Source of the DNA: Alistipes finegoldii DSM 17242
GTDB taxonomy: Bacteria; Bacteroidota; Bacteroidia; Bacteroidales; Rikenellaceae
NCBI RefSeq assembly: GCF_000265365.1
Contig: NC_018011.1
Location: forward strand, 3,117,501-3,181,500
DNA length: 64,000 bases
Direction: 5' to 3'
The notes beneath the pieces were generated by a model. The model made no database searches and had not been told where the DNA came from. It was given only the letters and a program-made list of their open reading frames with translations. Positions 17,597 to 25,962 of the stretch are shown piece by piece. Both the position numbers and the translations under genes were made by a program. The first letter of the stretch is position 1, and each line of letters begins with the position of its first letter.

Positions 17597-18289
17597 ATGC
17601 AACCGCCTATGAAAACCTCGAAAACTCTCTTTTTCCTGCTCGGCGCCCTGCTGGCGGCCCTGCTGACGTGGTGGCTGGCCGGCGACAAACAGGCCGCCGC
17701 CGGCACCTCCGCCGTTGGAATGCCAGCTGCGGGAATCTCTGCCGCCGGACTGCCGGCCGCGGGGGAGCGGAGCGCCCTCGACGTGATTGCGACGCGCACG
17801 AGCGTTCGCGCCTACCGGGACTGTCCGGTAGGGGCCGATACGGTCGAACTGCTGCTGCGTGCGGCGATGGCCGCGCCTTCGGCCATGAACCGCCAGCCGT
17901 GGGTCTTCGTGGTCGTGGACGACAAGGCGCTGCTCCAAAAATTTGCCGACTCCCTGCAATACGCCAAGATGGCGGCATCGGCGCCGCTGGCGGTCGTCGT
18001 CTGCGCGGACCTCACCCGCAATCCGGGCGCTTCCGGCGACTGGTGGGTGATGGACGCTTCGGCCGCTTCCGAGAACCTGCTTCTCGCAGCGCATGCCGTG
18101 GGGCTGGGGGCGGTGTGGACGGGCGTATATCCCCGCAGCGAGCGGGTGAAGGCCGTTCGCAGTATTCTGGGACTGCCGGGGTCCGTCGTACCGCTGAACG
18201 TGATTCCGATCGGGTATCCGGCCGAGACCCCGGAGCCTAAACAGAAATGGAATCCGGACAACATCCGTTATAACGGCTGGACGGAGTAG
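17597..18289 (+). CDS. Membrane-anchored nitroreductase-family flavoprotein
   Basis: About 230 residues. An N-terminal hydrophobic segment (TLFFLLGALLAALLTWWLAG) is followed by an Ala/Gly/Pro linker with imperfect repeats (GMPAAGISAAGLPAAG), then a nitroreductase domain: TRTSVRAYRD for FMN phosphate binding, AMAAPSAMNRQPW, and GLGAVWTGVYP. Family members use FMN and NAD(P)H to reduce nitro groups, quinones or related electrophiles. The anchor would place the enzyme outside the cytoplasm or on the membrane, which is odd for an NAD(P)H-dependent enzyme. ATG 17609 is an alternative start. Confidence 0.87.
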   Translation: MQPPMKTSKTLFFLLGALLAALLTWWLAGDKQAAAGTSAVGMPAAGISAAGLPAAGERSALDVIATRTSVRAYRDCPVGADTVELLLRAAMAAPSAMNRQPWVFVVVDDKALLQKFADSLQYAKMAASAPLAVVVCADLTRNPGASGDWWVMDASAASENLLLAAHAVGLGAVWTGVYPRSERVKAVRSILGLPGSVVPLNVIPIGYPAETPEPKQKWNPDNIRYNGWTE

Positions 18290-18303
18290 CCCGGTCCGAA
18301 TTT

Positions 18304-18341
18304 AAAAATCCCTGCACCGAATCGGTCGTGCAGGGATTTTC
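18304..18341. terminator. Bidirectional terminator between nitroreductase gene and ffh
   Basis: Stem AAATCCCTGCAC / GTGCAGGGATTT with A-rich left and T-rich right flanks, between two converging genes. Confidence 0.85.
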
Positions 18342-18399
18342 TGATTTTGTTTCGGAAACTTCGGATTTTCCGGGACGGCGGGACGGCTTGTCGTCTGAA

Positions 18400-19725
18400 T
18401 TACCGCCGCATGCCGGGCATCTTCGGCATCTTCATACCGCCTCCGGCCACGGCCTTCATCATCTTGCGGGTGTCCTCGAACTGCTTCATCAGACGGTTCA
18501 CGTCGGCCATCGTCGTGCCGCTGCCTTTAGCGATGCGTTCGCGGCGGCGGGCATTGATGATTTCGGGGCGTTCGCGCTCGGCGGGGGTCATCGACGAGAT
18601 GATCGCCTCGGTCTGCTTGAAGACGTCGTCCGGAATGTCCACGTTCTTGAGCATCTTGCCCATGCCGGGAAGCATCGACGCAAGGTCTTTCAGGTTGCCC
18701 ATCTTCTTGATCTGCTGGATCTGGCCGATGAAGTCGTTGAAATTGAACTGGTTCTTGACCAGCTTCTTTTTCAGCTTGCGGGCCTCCTCCTCGTCGAACT
18801 GCTCCTGCGCGCGCTCCACGAGCGACACCACGTCGCCCATGCCCAGAATACGGTCGGCCATACGTTCGGGGTGGAAGACCTGCAGGGCGTCCATCTTCTC
18901 GCCGCTCGAAATGAATTTCAGCGGTTTGTTGACGACCGAACGGATCGAGATCGCGGCGCCGCCGCGGGTGTCGCCGTCGAGTTTGGTGAGCACCACGCCG
19001 TCGAAGTCGAGCCGGTCGTTGAACTCCCGTGCCGTGTTCACGGCGTCCTGACCCGTCATGGCGTCCACGACGAAGAGCGTTTCCGAGGGTTTCACGGCGG
19101 TTTTGATGGCCGTGATCTCCTGCATCATCGCCTCGTCTACGGCCAGACGTCCGGCGGTATCGACGATCACGACGTTGAACGCGTGCTGGCGTGCGTATTT
19201 TATGGCGTTTTCGGCGATCTGCACCGGGTCTTTGCTGCCCTCTTCGGTATATACCTCGACGCCGATCTGCCCTCCGAGCACCTTCAGCTGGTCGATGGCT
19301 GCCGGACGGTAAACGTCGCCGGCGACCAGCAGTACCTGCCGGCCTTTCTTGCTCTTGATGAACGAAGCCAGCTTGCCTGAGAAAGTGGTTTTACCCGAAC
19401 CCTGAAGACCCGCGATCAGAATCACGGCGGGATTGCCCTCCAGCCGGATGTCCGTCGCCGTGCCGCCCATCAACAGGGCCAGCTCGTCGCGTACGATCTT
19501 GGTCATCATCTGGCCGGGCTTCACCGCCTTCAATACGTCCTGCCCCAGCGCCTTCTGCTTCACTTCGTCGGTGAACGACTTGGCTACCTTGTAGTTGACG
19601 TCGGCGTCGATCAGCGCACGGCGAATCTCCTTGAGGGTTTCGGCGATGTTGATCTCCGTGATGCGGCCCTCGCCTTTGAGGATTTTGAACGACCGTTCGA
19701 GTTTATCCGTTAAATTTTCAAACAT
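18400..19725 (-). CDS. ffh: Signal recognition particle protein Ffh (SRP54)
   Basis: The 441-residue GTPase starts MFENLTDKLERSF. Motifs are GLQGSGKTT (G1), DTAGR (G3), TKLDGD (G4) and the closing M domain, which is rich in Met (MLPGMGKMLKNV, GGGMKMPKMPGM). Ffh with 4.5S RNA brings ribosomes making membrane proteins to FtsY. A longer in-frame ATG at 19788 lies upstream of the -7 box TATCTTTG (19754-19747), so the start is 19725. Confidence 0.97.
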   Translation of the reverse strand: MFENLTDKLERSFKILKGEGRITEINIAETLKEIRRALIDADVNYKVAKSFTDEVKQKALGQDVLKAVKPGQMMTKIVRDELALLMGGTATDIRLEGNPAVILIAGLQGSGKTTFSGKLASFIKSKKGRQVLLVAGDVYRPAAIDQLKVLGGQIGVEVYTEEGSKDPVQIAENAIKYARQHAFNVVIVDTAGRLAVDEAMMQEITAIKTAVKPSETLFVVDAMTGQDAVNTAREFNDRLDFDGVVLTKLDGDTRGGAAISIRSVVNKPLKFISSGEKMDALQVFHPERMADRILGMGDVVSLVERAQEQFDEEEARKLKKKLVKNQFNFNDFIGQIQQIKKMGNLKDLASMLPGMGKMLKNVDIPDDVFKQTEAIISSMTPAERERPEIINARRRERIAKGSGTTMADVNRLMKQFEDTRKMMKAVAGGGMKMPKMPGMRR

Positions 19726-19834
19726 AGGTCTGCGAAATTTTGCCCACAAAGATAACGAATAATTCACAAAGAGCAAGGGCCGCGGCAATTTTCGGCGCCG
19801 CTGCCGCCGCCGACCGCACTTTTCGGCGTAAATG

Positions 19835-19865
19835 TTTGGCAGTCCGGCCTATTGTGCTACCTTTG
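19835..19865 (+). promoter_or_regulatory. Consensus promoter of the 19.9-kb envelope protein gene
   Basis: TTTG (19835-19838), 19 bp, TACCTTTG (19858-19865): a full match to the Bacteroidetes consensus, 22 bp before the ATG at 19888. Confidence 0.75.
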
Positions 19866-19887
19866 TGACCGAAGCAAACTATGCATT

Positions 19888-20610
19888 ATGAAAAAAACAG
19901 CTTTTGCGGTACTCCTCGCGCTTCTGTGTTGCGTCAGCGGGGCGGCCCAGACTCCCGACGAATGGCAGCCCCCGAAGGGCCTGCCCTACGGCAACGAAAT
20001 CGGCATCCGCTACGGCGCCCAGATCCAGCTCGGCAACGGCGGCCGGCTTTCGCCCGACCTGCAGGCGTTCAGCATCGACTATGCCCGCTACAACTACTAC
20101 AACATCGGCTTCCGCACGGGTCTGAACGTCTTTCTGGACTCCGACGTCTTCGACTACTATTCCATCCCGATGCAGTTTACATGGCGGACGGGACGTATGG
20201 TGTCGGCATGGCGCAGAAGCAGGGACGAAGGCTATCCGAACAACGACCCTTATGGCAACGATTATTACGGGTATTACGGGGAGAGCAAACCCGACTGGGG
20301 CAGTGCGTTCCTCACCACGCTGTTCTCGATTCTCCCCTCGGCGTTCGAAGTGCATACGGGTTTCACACCGGGCATGATGTTCGGGCCGCTGAGCCTTCCG
20401 CCCTATGACGGGGGATTTCTCGTCAGACACCGCTTCAGCTGTACTTTCGATGTCGGCGCGCGGCTGATTATTCCCATCTGGCGGTTCAATCTCTACGGAG
20501 ATTTCACCTACCATTGTTATATTACGGATAATTTCGGATTCCGATACGGAGACTTCCGTCCGACCCGCTCCTATATGGGCGTCGGCGTCGGCCTGTCGTT
20601 CAACTTCTGA
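19888..20610 (+). CDS. Predicted outer-membrane beta-barrel protein of unknown function
   Basis: About 240 residues with a signal peptide (KKTAFAVLLALLCCVSGAAQ). The rest is rich in Tyr, Phe and Gly with alternating hydrophobic strands, and it ends GVGVGLSFNF with a C-terminal Phe, the usual mark of outer-membrane barrels inserted by BamA. A Tyr/Asp/Asn-rich stretch near residues 125-140 (NDPYGNDYYGYYGES) is probably an external loop. An eight- to ten-stranded barrel is likely; there is no recognisable family. The promoter is a consensus match, so the gene is probably well expressed. Confidence 0.75.
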   Translation: MKKTAFAVLLALLCCVSGAAQTPDEWQPPKGLPYGNEIGIRYGAQIQLGNGGRLSPDLQAFSIDYARYNYYNIGFRTGLNVFLDSDVFDYYSIPMQFTWRTGRMVSAWRRSRDEGYPNNDPYGNDYYGYYGESKPDWGSAFLTTLFSILPSAFEVHTGFTPGMMFGPLSLPPYDGGFLVRHRFSCTFDVGARLIIPIWRFNLYGDFTYHCYITDNFGFRYGDFRPTRSYMGVGVGLSFNF

Positions 20611-20680
20611 CCGGATTGCCGGGTCGCCGCAATCCGGTTGCCCAGCCGTCGCAGCCCGGTTGCCCCAGCCGGTCGCTTAC
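20611..20680. repeat. Short imperfect direct repeats downstream of the barrel gene
   Basis: CCGGTTGCCCAGCCGTCGC at 20636 recurs almost exactly about 22 bp later, and a related CCGGGTCGCCGCAAT precedes both. Confidence 0.6.
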
Positions 20681-21252
20681 CGCAGCAGTCCGGCTTCGTA
20701 ATAAATTACGATCTGTTCGATCATCCGGTCTTCGTTCTGCTTGTCGTATTCCGACTTGAGGTTCTGTCCGAAGATGCGCGACACGCCCTGCCAGAATCCC
20801 GCCACGAAGCCGCCCCGGAACTCCTTCAGCACCTCGTAGGCGGTGTATTCCGTTTCGCGGTCGATCAGTTTCAGCAACACTTTGCCCTGCGTGCGGGTCA
20901 TGTGCTTCAGCACCGGCGTATACTCCTCCTTGATTTGGTTGTAAACCTGTCTGATATAGGCTTTCTGCGCCTTCTTCGTCGGCAGGCGGCACAACTCCTC
21001 CTCCATGGCCGCCATCTTGGCTTTGGCGATCCGGGCGATGGGGTAGACCTTCTTCACGGCATCGACCAGCTTGCGGTAGCGGCGCAGGTCCACCGGGCGG
21101 CTAAATACGTAAACCGGAAGAATGTGCACCAGCGGCACGGAGTCGCCCTTTTCCACGCACCACTCCTGATGCCAGAAGCCGCGGCCTCCCTGCGCCTGCG
21201 CTCCGGGGAGTGCGGCGGCCAGCGTTATCAGAAGCAGAAGCCACTTTTTCAT
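20677..21252 (-). CDS. DUF4294 protein, exported
   Basis: The 191-residue protein has a signal peptide (KKWLLLLITLAAALPGAQAQ) and a mostly helical, charged body with the DUF4294 core RRYRKLVDAVKKVYPIARIA and KSEYDKQNEDRMIEQIVIYYE. The family is restricted to Bacteroidetes and has no known role. It is divergent from the hotdog thioesterase gene, and both share a palindromic promoter region at 21268-21285. Confidence 0.82.
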   Translation of the reverse strand: MKKWLLLLITLAAALPGAQAQGGRGFWHQEWCVEKGDSVPLVHILPVYVFSRPVDLRRYRKLVDAVKKVYPIARIAKAKMAAMEEELCRLPTKKAQKAYIRQVYNQIKEEYTPVLKHMTRTQGKVLLKLIDRETEYTAYEVLKEFRGGFVAGFWQGVSRIFGQNLKSEYDKQNEDRMIEQIVIYYEAGLLR

Positions 21253-21267
21253 GTCCGTAAAAAATTG

Positions 21268-21285
21268 TTACCTTTGCGAAGGTAA
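21268..21285. promoter_or_regulatory. Palindromic bidirectional -7 element
   Basis: TTACCTT-TGCG-AAGGTAA is a perfect 7-bp inverted repeat. It gives TACCTTTG (21269-21276) on the plus strand and TACCTTCG (21284-21277) on the minus strand, facing the two divergent genes. Confidence 0.6.
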
Positions 21286-21323
21286 TTATTTATCGGTTAA
21301 ACGTCATACGCCAGAACGATATT

Positions 21324-21698
21324 ATGCTCGAAAAAGGATTGTCGGCCCAGAGCCGCACTACGGTAACGAACGAAAATACGGCCGCCGCGATGGGATCGGG
21401 CGACCTGCCCGTATTCGCCACGCCTTCGATGGTGGCGCTGATGGAAAACGCCGCCATGACAGCCGCGGCGGCCGCATTGCCTGCCGGCTCGACGACCGTG
21501 GGCGCGGAGATGAACGTCACCCATATCAAACCTTCGGGGCTGGGCGCCGAAATCACCGCGACGGCCGTGCTGACCGAAGTCGAGGGACGCAAGCTGACTT
21601 TCAACGTCGGCGCGCGCGACGCCGGGGGGATGATCGGCGAGGGCGTGCATATCCGCTATGTCGTGGACTGCGAGAAGTTCATGGCCAAACTGGGCTGA
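21324..21698 (+). CDS. Hotdog-fold thioesterase (FlK-like)
   Basis: The 124-residue single hotdog domain includes FATPSMVALMENAAM, the central helix with a Glu, and the strand-turn VGAEMNVTHIKPSGLGAE typical of the FlK/fluoroacetyl-CoA thioesterase-like group. It probably hydrolyses a short or housekeeping acyl-CoA. The stop codon is 2 bp before the GTG start of the VanW gene, so the two are co-translated. Confidence 0.82.
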   Translation: MLEKGLSAQSRTTVTNENTAAAMGSGDLPVFATPSMVALMENAAMTAAAAALPAGSTTVGAEMNVTHIKPSGLGAEITATAVLTEVEGRKLTFNVGARDAGGMIGEGVHIRYVVDCEKFMAKLG

Positions 21699-21700
21699 CC

Positions 21701-22563
21701 GTGGACCGACCAAGTGCCGAACCTCGGCGCCGCAGCCGCTTCCGTCTGTGGTGCGGACGTCTCTGGTACACCTGCCTGCGTTACGGGTTGTGGTACTTCG
21801 GCGGCCTGCGTTTCGCCCGTAAATCCGGCTCTCCGAGCTGCGACTATTCGCACTTCCGGCACCGGACGCCCTTGCTGCGCAGGCTGAAGGACGTCGACAT
21901 GCAGTACCAATACAACAAGATCACCAATCTCCGGCTGGCCGCGGCGCGTCTCGACGGCGTGGTGCTGCGTCCGGGCGAGACGTTCAGCTATTGGCGGCTG
22001 ATCGGACGTCCCTCCCGCCGCAAGGGCTATCTCGACGGCATCGTTCTTTTCTGCGGCACGTTCCGCCCCGGAGTCGGCGGCGGACTCTGCCAGATGTCCA
22101 ACCTGATCTTCTGGATGACGCTCCATACGCCGCTGACCGTTGTCGAGCGTTACCGCCATTCGTACGACGTATTTCCCGACTGCGGCCGCACCAGCCTTTC
22201 GGAAGCGGCGCGACCTGCGTTTATCCCTACCGCGACCTGATGATCCGCAACGATACGCAGACGACTTTCCGCCTGCATGTCACCGTAGGCGGCGAGTTCC
22301 TCGAAGGGGAGTGGCGCGCCGACCGGCGGCCGGAATACTCCTACCGCGTGGTCGAACGGGATCACTGCATGCAGAGCGAATACTGGGGCGGATACAGCCG
22401 CCACAACAAGCTCTACCGCGAGGTGTACGACGCCGAAGGCCGCTGCGTCGATGTGCAGTACGTCACCCGCAACGACGCGCTGATGATGTATTCGCCGTTC
22501 CTTGCGGAGAACGCTCAGCCCGGAAAACGGCCGGCCGACAATCAGCGGCCCGGCTATGAATAA
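21701..22563 (+). pseudogene. VanW-family protein, broken by a -1 frameshift
   Basis: Translation from a GTG at 21701 gives a VanW domain: SGSPSCDYSHFRHRTPLLRR, LRPGETFSYWRLIGRPS, GGGLCQMSNLIFWM and HTPLTVVERYRHSYDVFPD. After GRTS (near 22193) the frame is lost and would end at 22240. The rest of the family pattern continues in the next frame (PFGSGATCVYPYRDLMIRND to the stop at 22563). One missing C in an AGCCC context restores the whole protein of about 287 residues. VanW proteins are linked to vancomycin clusters and other cell-wall contexts, with unknown activity. It may be a real lesion or a sequencing error. Confidence 0.85.
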
Positions 22564-22576
22564 CCGCCTGTAAATG

Positions 22577-22612
22577 AAAAGGGCGCAGGGGAAAATCCTC
22601 CGCGCCCTTTTT
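22577..22612. terminator. Bidirectional terminator between vanW-like gene and nhaD
   Basis: AAAAGGGCGC / GCGCCCTTTT with an additional AGG/CCT extension and a short A-rich loop. Confidence 0.88.
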
Positions 22613-22630
22613 CACATCGCTCCTCTCCGG

Positions 22631-23968
22631 TCATAGCCCGATCAGCAGGTGTTCGAGCAGGATGACCAGAATGCCCGACAGATAGCCGACGAACGCCAGC
22701 AGCGTGATTTTCTTGAAGTACCACGCGAAGTTGATCTTTTCCAGCCCCATCGCCACGACGCCCGCCGCCGAACCGATAATCAGCAGACTGCCGCCCACGC
22801 CTGCGCAGTAGGTCAGCAGGTGCCAGAACAGTCCGTCCTGCACGAACGACTGCATGTAGGCCGGATCGGCGCTGGCCGCAACCGCCGCCGCGTCCATGAC
22901 CGGATACATGCCCATACATGCGGCCACCAGCGGTACGTTGTCGATGACCGACGAAAGCACGCCGATGACGCCCGCGATCGTGAAGACCTCGTGCACCTGC
23001 TTGTCGAGCCAGTTGGCCACGTCGGTCAGCACGCCCGCGCTCTGCAGTGCGGCCACCGACATCAGGATGCCGAGGAAGAAGAGAATCGTCGGCATGTCGA
23101 TATGCTTGAGCACTTTCGAAACGCGGCATTTGATCGACTCCTCGATGCCGCGTTTGCGGTCGTAGATGATCTCCGTCAGCACCCACATCACGCCCAGCGA
23201 AACCATCATGCCCATGTAGGGCGGCAGGTGGGTGATGCTCTTGAATACGGGTACGAACAGCAGGCTGAGGACGCCCGTGACGAGGATGAACTTGCTCAGC
23301 CGCGGACCCACGCCCTTGGGCAGCTCCGCTTCGAACGCGCTTTCGTCCACGGGGGCCGCGTCTTCGTTGCCCACGTAGCGCATCGCGATCGCCGTCGGGA
23401 TGATTACCGATACGATGCACGGCACGAAGAGCGTTCCCATCAGGGCCGCCGCAGTGACGTTGCCGCGCATCCAGAGCATGATCGTCGTCACGTCGCCGAT
23501 GGGCGACCATGCGCCGCCGCTGTTGGCCGCGATGACGATCAGGCTGGCGAAAATCCAGCGCTCCTTCTGATCCGCAATGATTCGCCGCAGCAGCATTACC
23601 ATGATGATCGTCGTGGTCATGTTGTCCAGCGCCGCCGACATGAAAAACGTGATGATGGCCAGCAGCCACATCAGCTTGTGCTTGTTGCGGGTGGTAATGT
23701 GGTCGGTGATGACGTTGAAGCCGCCGTGCGTGTCGATCAGATCGACGATGGTCATGGCTCCGATCAGGAAAACCAAGATTTCGCACGTGTCGCCCAGATG
23801 GTCTACCATCTCGTGGCTGATGTTGCTGTCGTGTCCCCACAGGCTGAAAACCGTCCATATCGCGCCGCACATAAGCAGTGCGATGGCCGATTTGTCCACT
23901 TTTACCTTATGCTCCAGCGCGATGAACGTGTAACCCACCACGAAGAGCAGAATCATTGTCAGAATCAT
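22631..23968 (-). CDS. nhaD: NhaD-type sodium:proton antiporter
   Basis: The 445-residue protein belongs to the ArsB/NhaD ion transporter superfamily, with about ten to twelve helices. Diagnostic segments are MSAALDNMTTTIIMVMLLR and ANSGGAWSPIGDVTTIMLW, the two discontinuous helix regions that carry the ion path, and a related VIDNVPLVAACMGMY in the second half. It exchanges Na+ or Li+ for protons across the inner membrane for pH and salt balance. It lies 10 bp before the end of the next minus-strand gene, so co-transcription is possible. Confidence 0.92.
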   Translation of the reverse strand: MILTMILLFVVGYTFIALEHKVKVDKSAIALLMCGAIWTVFSLWGHDSNISHEMVDHLGDTCEILVFLIGAMTIVDLIDTHGGFNVITDHITTRNKHKLMWLLAIITFFMSAALDNMTTTIIMVMLLRRIIADQKERWIFASLIVIAANSGGAWSPIGDVTTIMLWMRGNVTAAALMGTLFVPCIVSVIIPTAIAMRYVGNEDAAPVDESAFEAELPKGVGPRLSKFILVTGVLSLLFVPVFKSITHLPPYMGMMVSLGVMWVLTEIIYDRKRGIEESIKCRVSKVLKHIDMPTILFFLGILMSVAALQSAGVLTDVANWLDKQVHEVFTIAGVIGVLSSVIDNVPLVAACMGMYPVMDAAAVAASADPAYMQSFVQDGLFWHLLTYCAGVGGSLLIIGSAAGVVAMGLEKINFAWYFKKITLLAFVGYLSGILVILLEHLLIGL

Positions 23969-23978
23969 GCTTTATGTG

Positions 23979-24479
23979 TTAAAAATCATATTCTCCGGCG
24001 CGGAAGACCTTGATCTCCCCGGTCGGCTGCCGGTTCATCAGCACCTGCGCCGCAATAAGCGAGCCGCTGTCCGTCCGGTAGCAGATGACCTGAGCCGCGG
24101 GCTGGTAGCTGCGGGGCAGATTCTGCAGTACCGCAAAGTTGCCGCATTCGATCGCCGACTGCACTTTGGGCAGATCGTGCGCCTCGAAGGAGTATTCCGA
24201 GCGGTAGAGCCGCTCGCGGCTCCGCTTCTCGACCGGGGCCGACGAATCGCCGAACAGCCGGTAGCAGATCATCACGATGCCCGTGCAAAGGATGCAGGAG
24301 CTGATCAAAAGGTTCCACTGTGACAGCATGTCGTTCTCGGTAAAGAGACTGGCATGGGAGTTGGCCCACAGCAGGGTGATGCTGCCTGCCGTCAGCACGA
24401 TGCCTAATGACGGGTTGTAACGGCGGCATGCAATTTCGGGCGATGCGGAATAAATCGCATCATCGATCATATTTTTCAT
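23979..24479 (-). CDS. Two-helix membrane protein of unknown function
   Basis: The 166-residue protein starts MKNMIDDAIY. It has two membrane segments (about residues 26-40 and 56-74) and a soluble C-terminal half with the pattern SYQPAAQVICYRTDSGSLIAAQVLMNRQP. Its stop lies 10 bp before the nhaD start, suggesting an operon with nhaD. I do not recognise a family. The open frame extends much further upstream, but the signal for translation and the change in composition support the ATG at 24479. Confidence 0.65.
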   Translation of the reverse strand: MKNMIDDAIYSASPEIACRRYNPSLGIVLTAGSITLLWANSHASLFTENDMLSQWNLLISSCILCTGIVMICYRLFGDSSAPVEKRSRERLYRSEYSFEAHDLPKVQSAIECGNFAVLQNLPRSYQPAAQVICYRTDSGSLIAAQVLMNRQPTGEIKVFRAGEYDF

Positions 24480-24559
24480 TGATGAGTTTTCGTTTGGTGA
24501 AAGATTCGTGAAAGTATTGTCCGCATGTAGGAGCGTGCGGTTCGAACGTGAATCCTCCG

Positions 24560-24940
24560 CTAAATGATGATCCTCCTCAAATAATAAATATACCGATCGG
24601 CCCTGCGTATGCTGGGCGGGCGTACGCCGCATTTTCCGACAGCCGGTGCGGCCGGGTGCGGATTGCCTGCGCAGGCGTACCCGCGGGTCCCCGCCACGAT
24701 GAAATTCTCCGCGTGGCGGACGCTTCGTCCTGCGCCCTGTTCCGCTCCCGAAAGCTGGGTGCAGCCCGTGCAGGCGGTAGCCAGCAGGGGTGCGTTGTCG
24801 GTCTCGAAACGTTCGCTGTCGGCCTGCGAGAGAACGGCGGCGGTGATTTCGGTCCGGAGCGTACGGGACTGACTCTCCCCGGCGGCGTTTACCGTCGCCG
24901 CCGCCCAGCACAAAGCCAATATCATCAACCACTGTTTCAT
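24560..24940 (-). CDS. Possible small exported protein
   Basis: A 126-residue frame begins with a good signal peptide (KQWLMILALCWAAATVNAAG). The ATG at 24940 stands five bases after a TACTTTTG box (24953-24946), which implies a nearly leaderless mRNA and supports expression. The body has a CTGC pair and two more Cys, then a basic C terminus (RRADRYIYYLRRIII) that looks unlike a folded end. A frameshift near the 3' end cannot be excluded. There is no recognised family. It is divergent from tRNA-Gln. Confidence 0.45.
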   Translation of the reverse strand: MKQWLMILALCWAAATVNAAGESQSRTLRTEITAAVLSQADSERFETDNAPLLATACTGCTQLSGAEQGAGRSVRHAENFIVAGTRGYACAGNPHPAAPAVGKCGVRPPSIRRADRYIYYLRRIII

Positions 24941-24945
24941 CCTTG

Positions 24946-24953
24946 CAAAAGTA
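24946..24953 (-). promoter_or_regulatory. -7 box of the small exported protein gene
   Basis: TACTTTTG on the minus strand, immediately before the ATG at 24940. Confidence 0.45.
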
Positions 24954-25028
24954 ATAAAATTATACCGACTATGCACCTTGATTTGCAGCATTTTTCGCTT
25001 CCGGAATTGTATTTTGGGAAAATTTGCT

Positions 25029-25036
25029 TATCTTTG
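25029..25036 (+). promoter_or_regulatory. -7 box of tRNA-Gln
   Basis: TATCTTTG, 21 bp before the mature 5' end of the tRNA, with ATTG 20 bp further upstream as a weak -33 element. Confidence 0.5.
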
Positions 25037-25057
25037 TGCCGCTTTCGAGCAACGGAT

Positions 25058-25128
25058 TGAGCTGTGGTGTAATGGTAACACAGCAGATTTTGGTTCTGTC
25101 GTTCCAGGTTCGAGTCCTGGCAGCTCAA
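25058..25128 (+). tRNA. tRNA-Gln (anticodon TTG)
   Basis: A 71-nt cloverleaf: acceptor arms TGAGCTG (25058-25064) and CAGCTCA (25121-25127) with discriminator A, D loop GTGTAATGGTAAC, anticodon loop TTTTGGT with TTG at its centre, and T arm CCAGG TTCGAGT CCTGG. The 3' CCA is not encoded. Confidence 0.95.
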
Positions 25129-25230
25129 CTCACACAAAGGGAGACTTTCGAGGTCTCCCTTTTGTGTTATCGCGCTGTCCATCAGCTGTCTACACCAGTC
25201 CGGCACGGCTTTTGCCGGAGGGTTCCGGCG

Positions 25231-25377
25231 TCATTTCCCGGATTTCTCCGGCTCCGGATTTTCGTCGTCCGTTCCGCCGCACTGCGTCGCATTGTCGAGC
25301 ATGCCGGTCAACAGTTCCATCGTTTCGATATTTTCCGCCTCTGCGGTGTCGGTCTTGTCGGTTTTCAGTGTGTCCAT
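25231..25377 (-). CDS. Small acidic protein, uncertain
   Basis: A 48-residue acidic frame (MDTLKTDKTDTAEAE..., ending EPEKSGK) starts 17 bp after the GlsB-type gene stop, so it may be the second gene of that unit. It has no membrane segment, no Trp and no family that I recognise. Composition is hydrophilic and probably disordered. It may be spurious. Confidence 0.35.
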   Translation of the reverse strand: MDTLKTDKTDTAEAENIETMELLTGMLDNATQCGGTDDENPEPEKSGK

Positions 25378-25394
25378 GATCGAATGATTTAGGT

Positions 25395-25646
25395 TTATCG
25401 GATTTTCTTGCGCGTTATGACGGCGGCGATCCACAACAGCGCGACGGCGCCGATGACCGAAGTCGCCAGACTGCCGAGCGAACCTATCGGCGCAGGTCCT
25501 ACGGGCGAGAAGAGCCAGCCTCCCAGCACGCCGCCGACGAGTCCTACGATAAGGTTGATGATGAGCCCTGAGCCGTCGCCCTTGACGATGAGGTTGGCGA
25601 TCCATCCGGACGCCAGACCTAGCAGGAGGTACCAGACAAAATACAT
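25395..25646 (-). CDS. GlsB/YeaQ/YmgE-family stress-response membrane protein
   Basis: The 83-residue protein has the family layout of three short Gly-rich helices (YLLLGLASGWIANLIV, INLIVGLVGGVLGGWLF and a final hydrophobic stretch before a basic end, RKKIR) with the GDGSGLI turn. YeaQ/YmgE proteins are transglycosylase-associated inner-membrane proteins induced by stress; the mechanism is unknown. Confidence 0.9.
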   Translation of the reverse strand: MYFVWYLLLGLASGWIANLIVKGDGSGLIINLIVGLVGGVLGGWLFSPVGPAPIGSLGSLATSVIGAVALLWIAAVITRKKIR

Positions 25647-25713
25647 AGATTTCCAGTTTTGATCTTATGTACCTGCCGCGTGCAAAATTCGTTCCCGATG
25701 TTGCGCCGGGGCG

Positions 25714-25962
25714 CTAAAGCGCCTGTTTCAGCGCTTTTGCCAACTGGTCGGGGCACGACGTGCCCTTGCCGCGGCAGTCGATGCCTTCGAGCCGCGCGAC
25801 GGCATCTGCGGCTTTCATGCCGCGTACGAGCGCGGCGATGCCCTGCGTGTTTCCGGAACAGCCGCCCGTGAAGGTTACGCTGCGGATAACGCCCTCTTCC
25901 AGTTCGATGTCGATTTGCCGGGAACAGGTCCCGACGGTGGGATAGGATATGTGCTGGGTCAT
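25714..25962 (-). CDS. TSCPD-domain protein (TIGR03905 type)
   Basis: The 82-residue protein has the signature GTSCPDQLAKAL that names the domain, preceded by FTGGCSGNTQGIAALVRGM and CSRQID near the N terminus. The same domain ends vitamin-B12-dependent ribonucleotide reductases; stand-alone copies are unassigned. The four Cys suggest metal binding. Confidence 0.9.
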   Translation of the reverse strand: MTQHISYPTVGTCSRQIDIELEEGVIRSVTFTGGCSGNTQGIAALVRGMKAADAVARLEGIDCRGKGTSCPDQLAKALKQAL

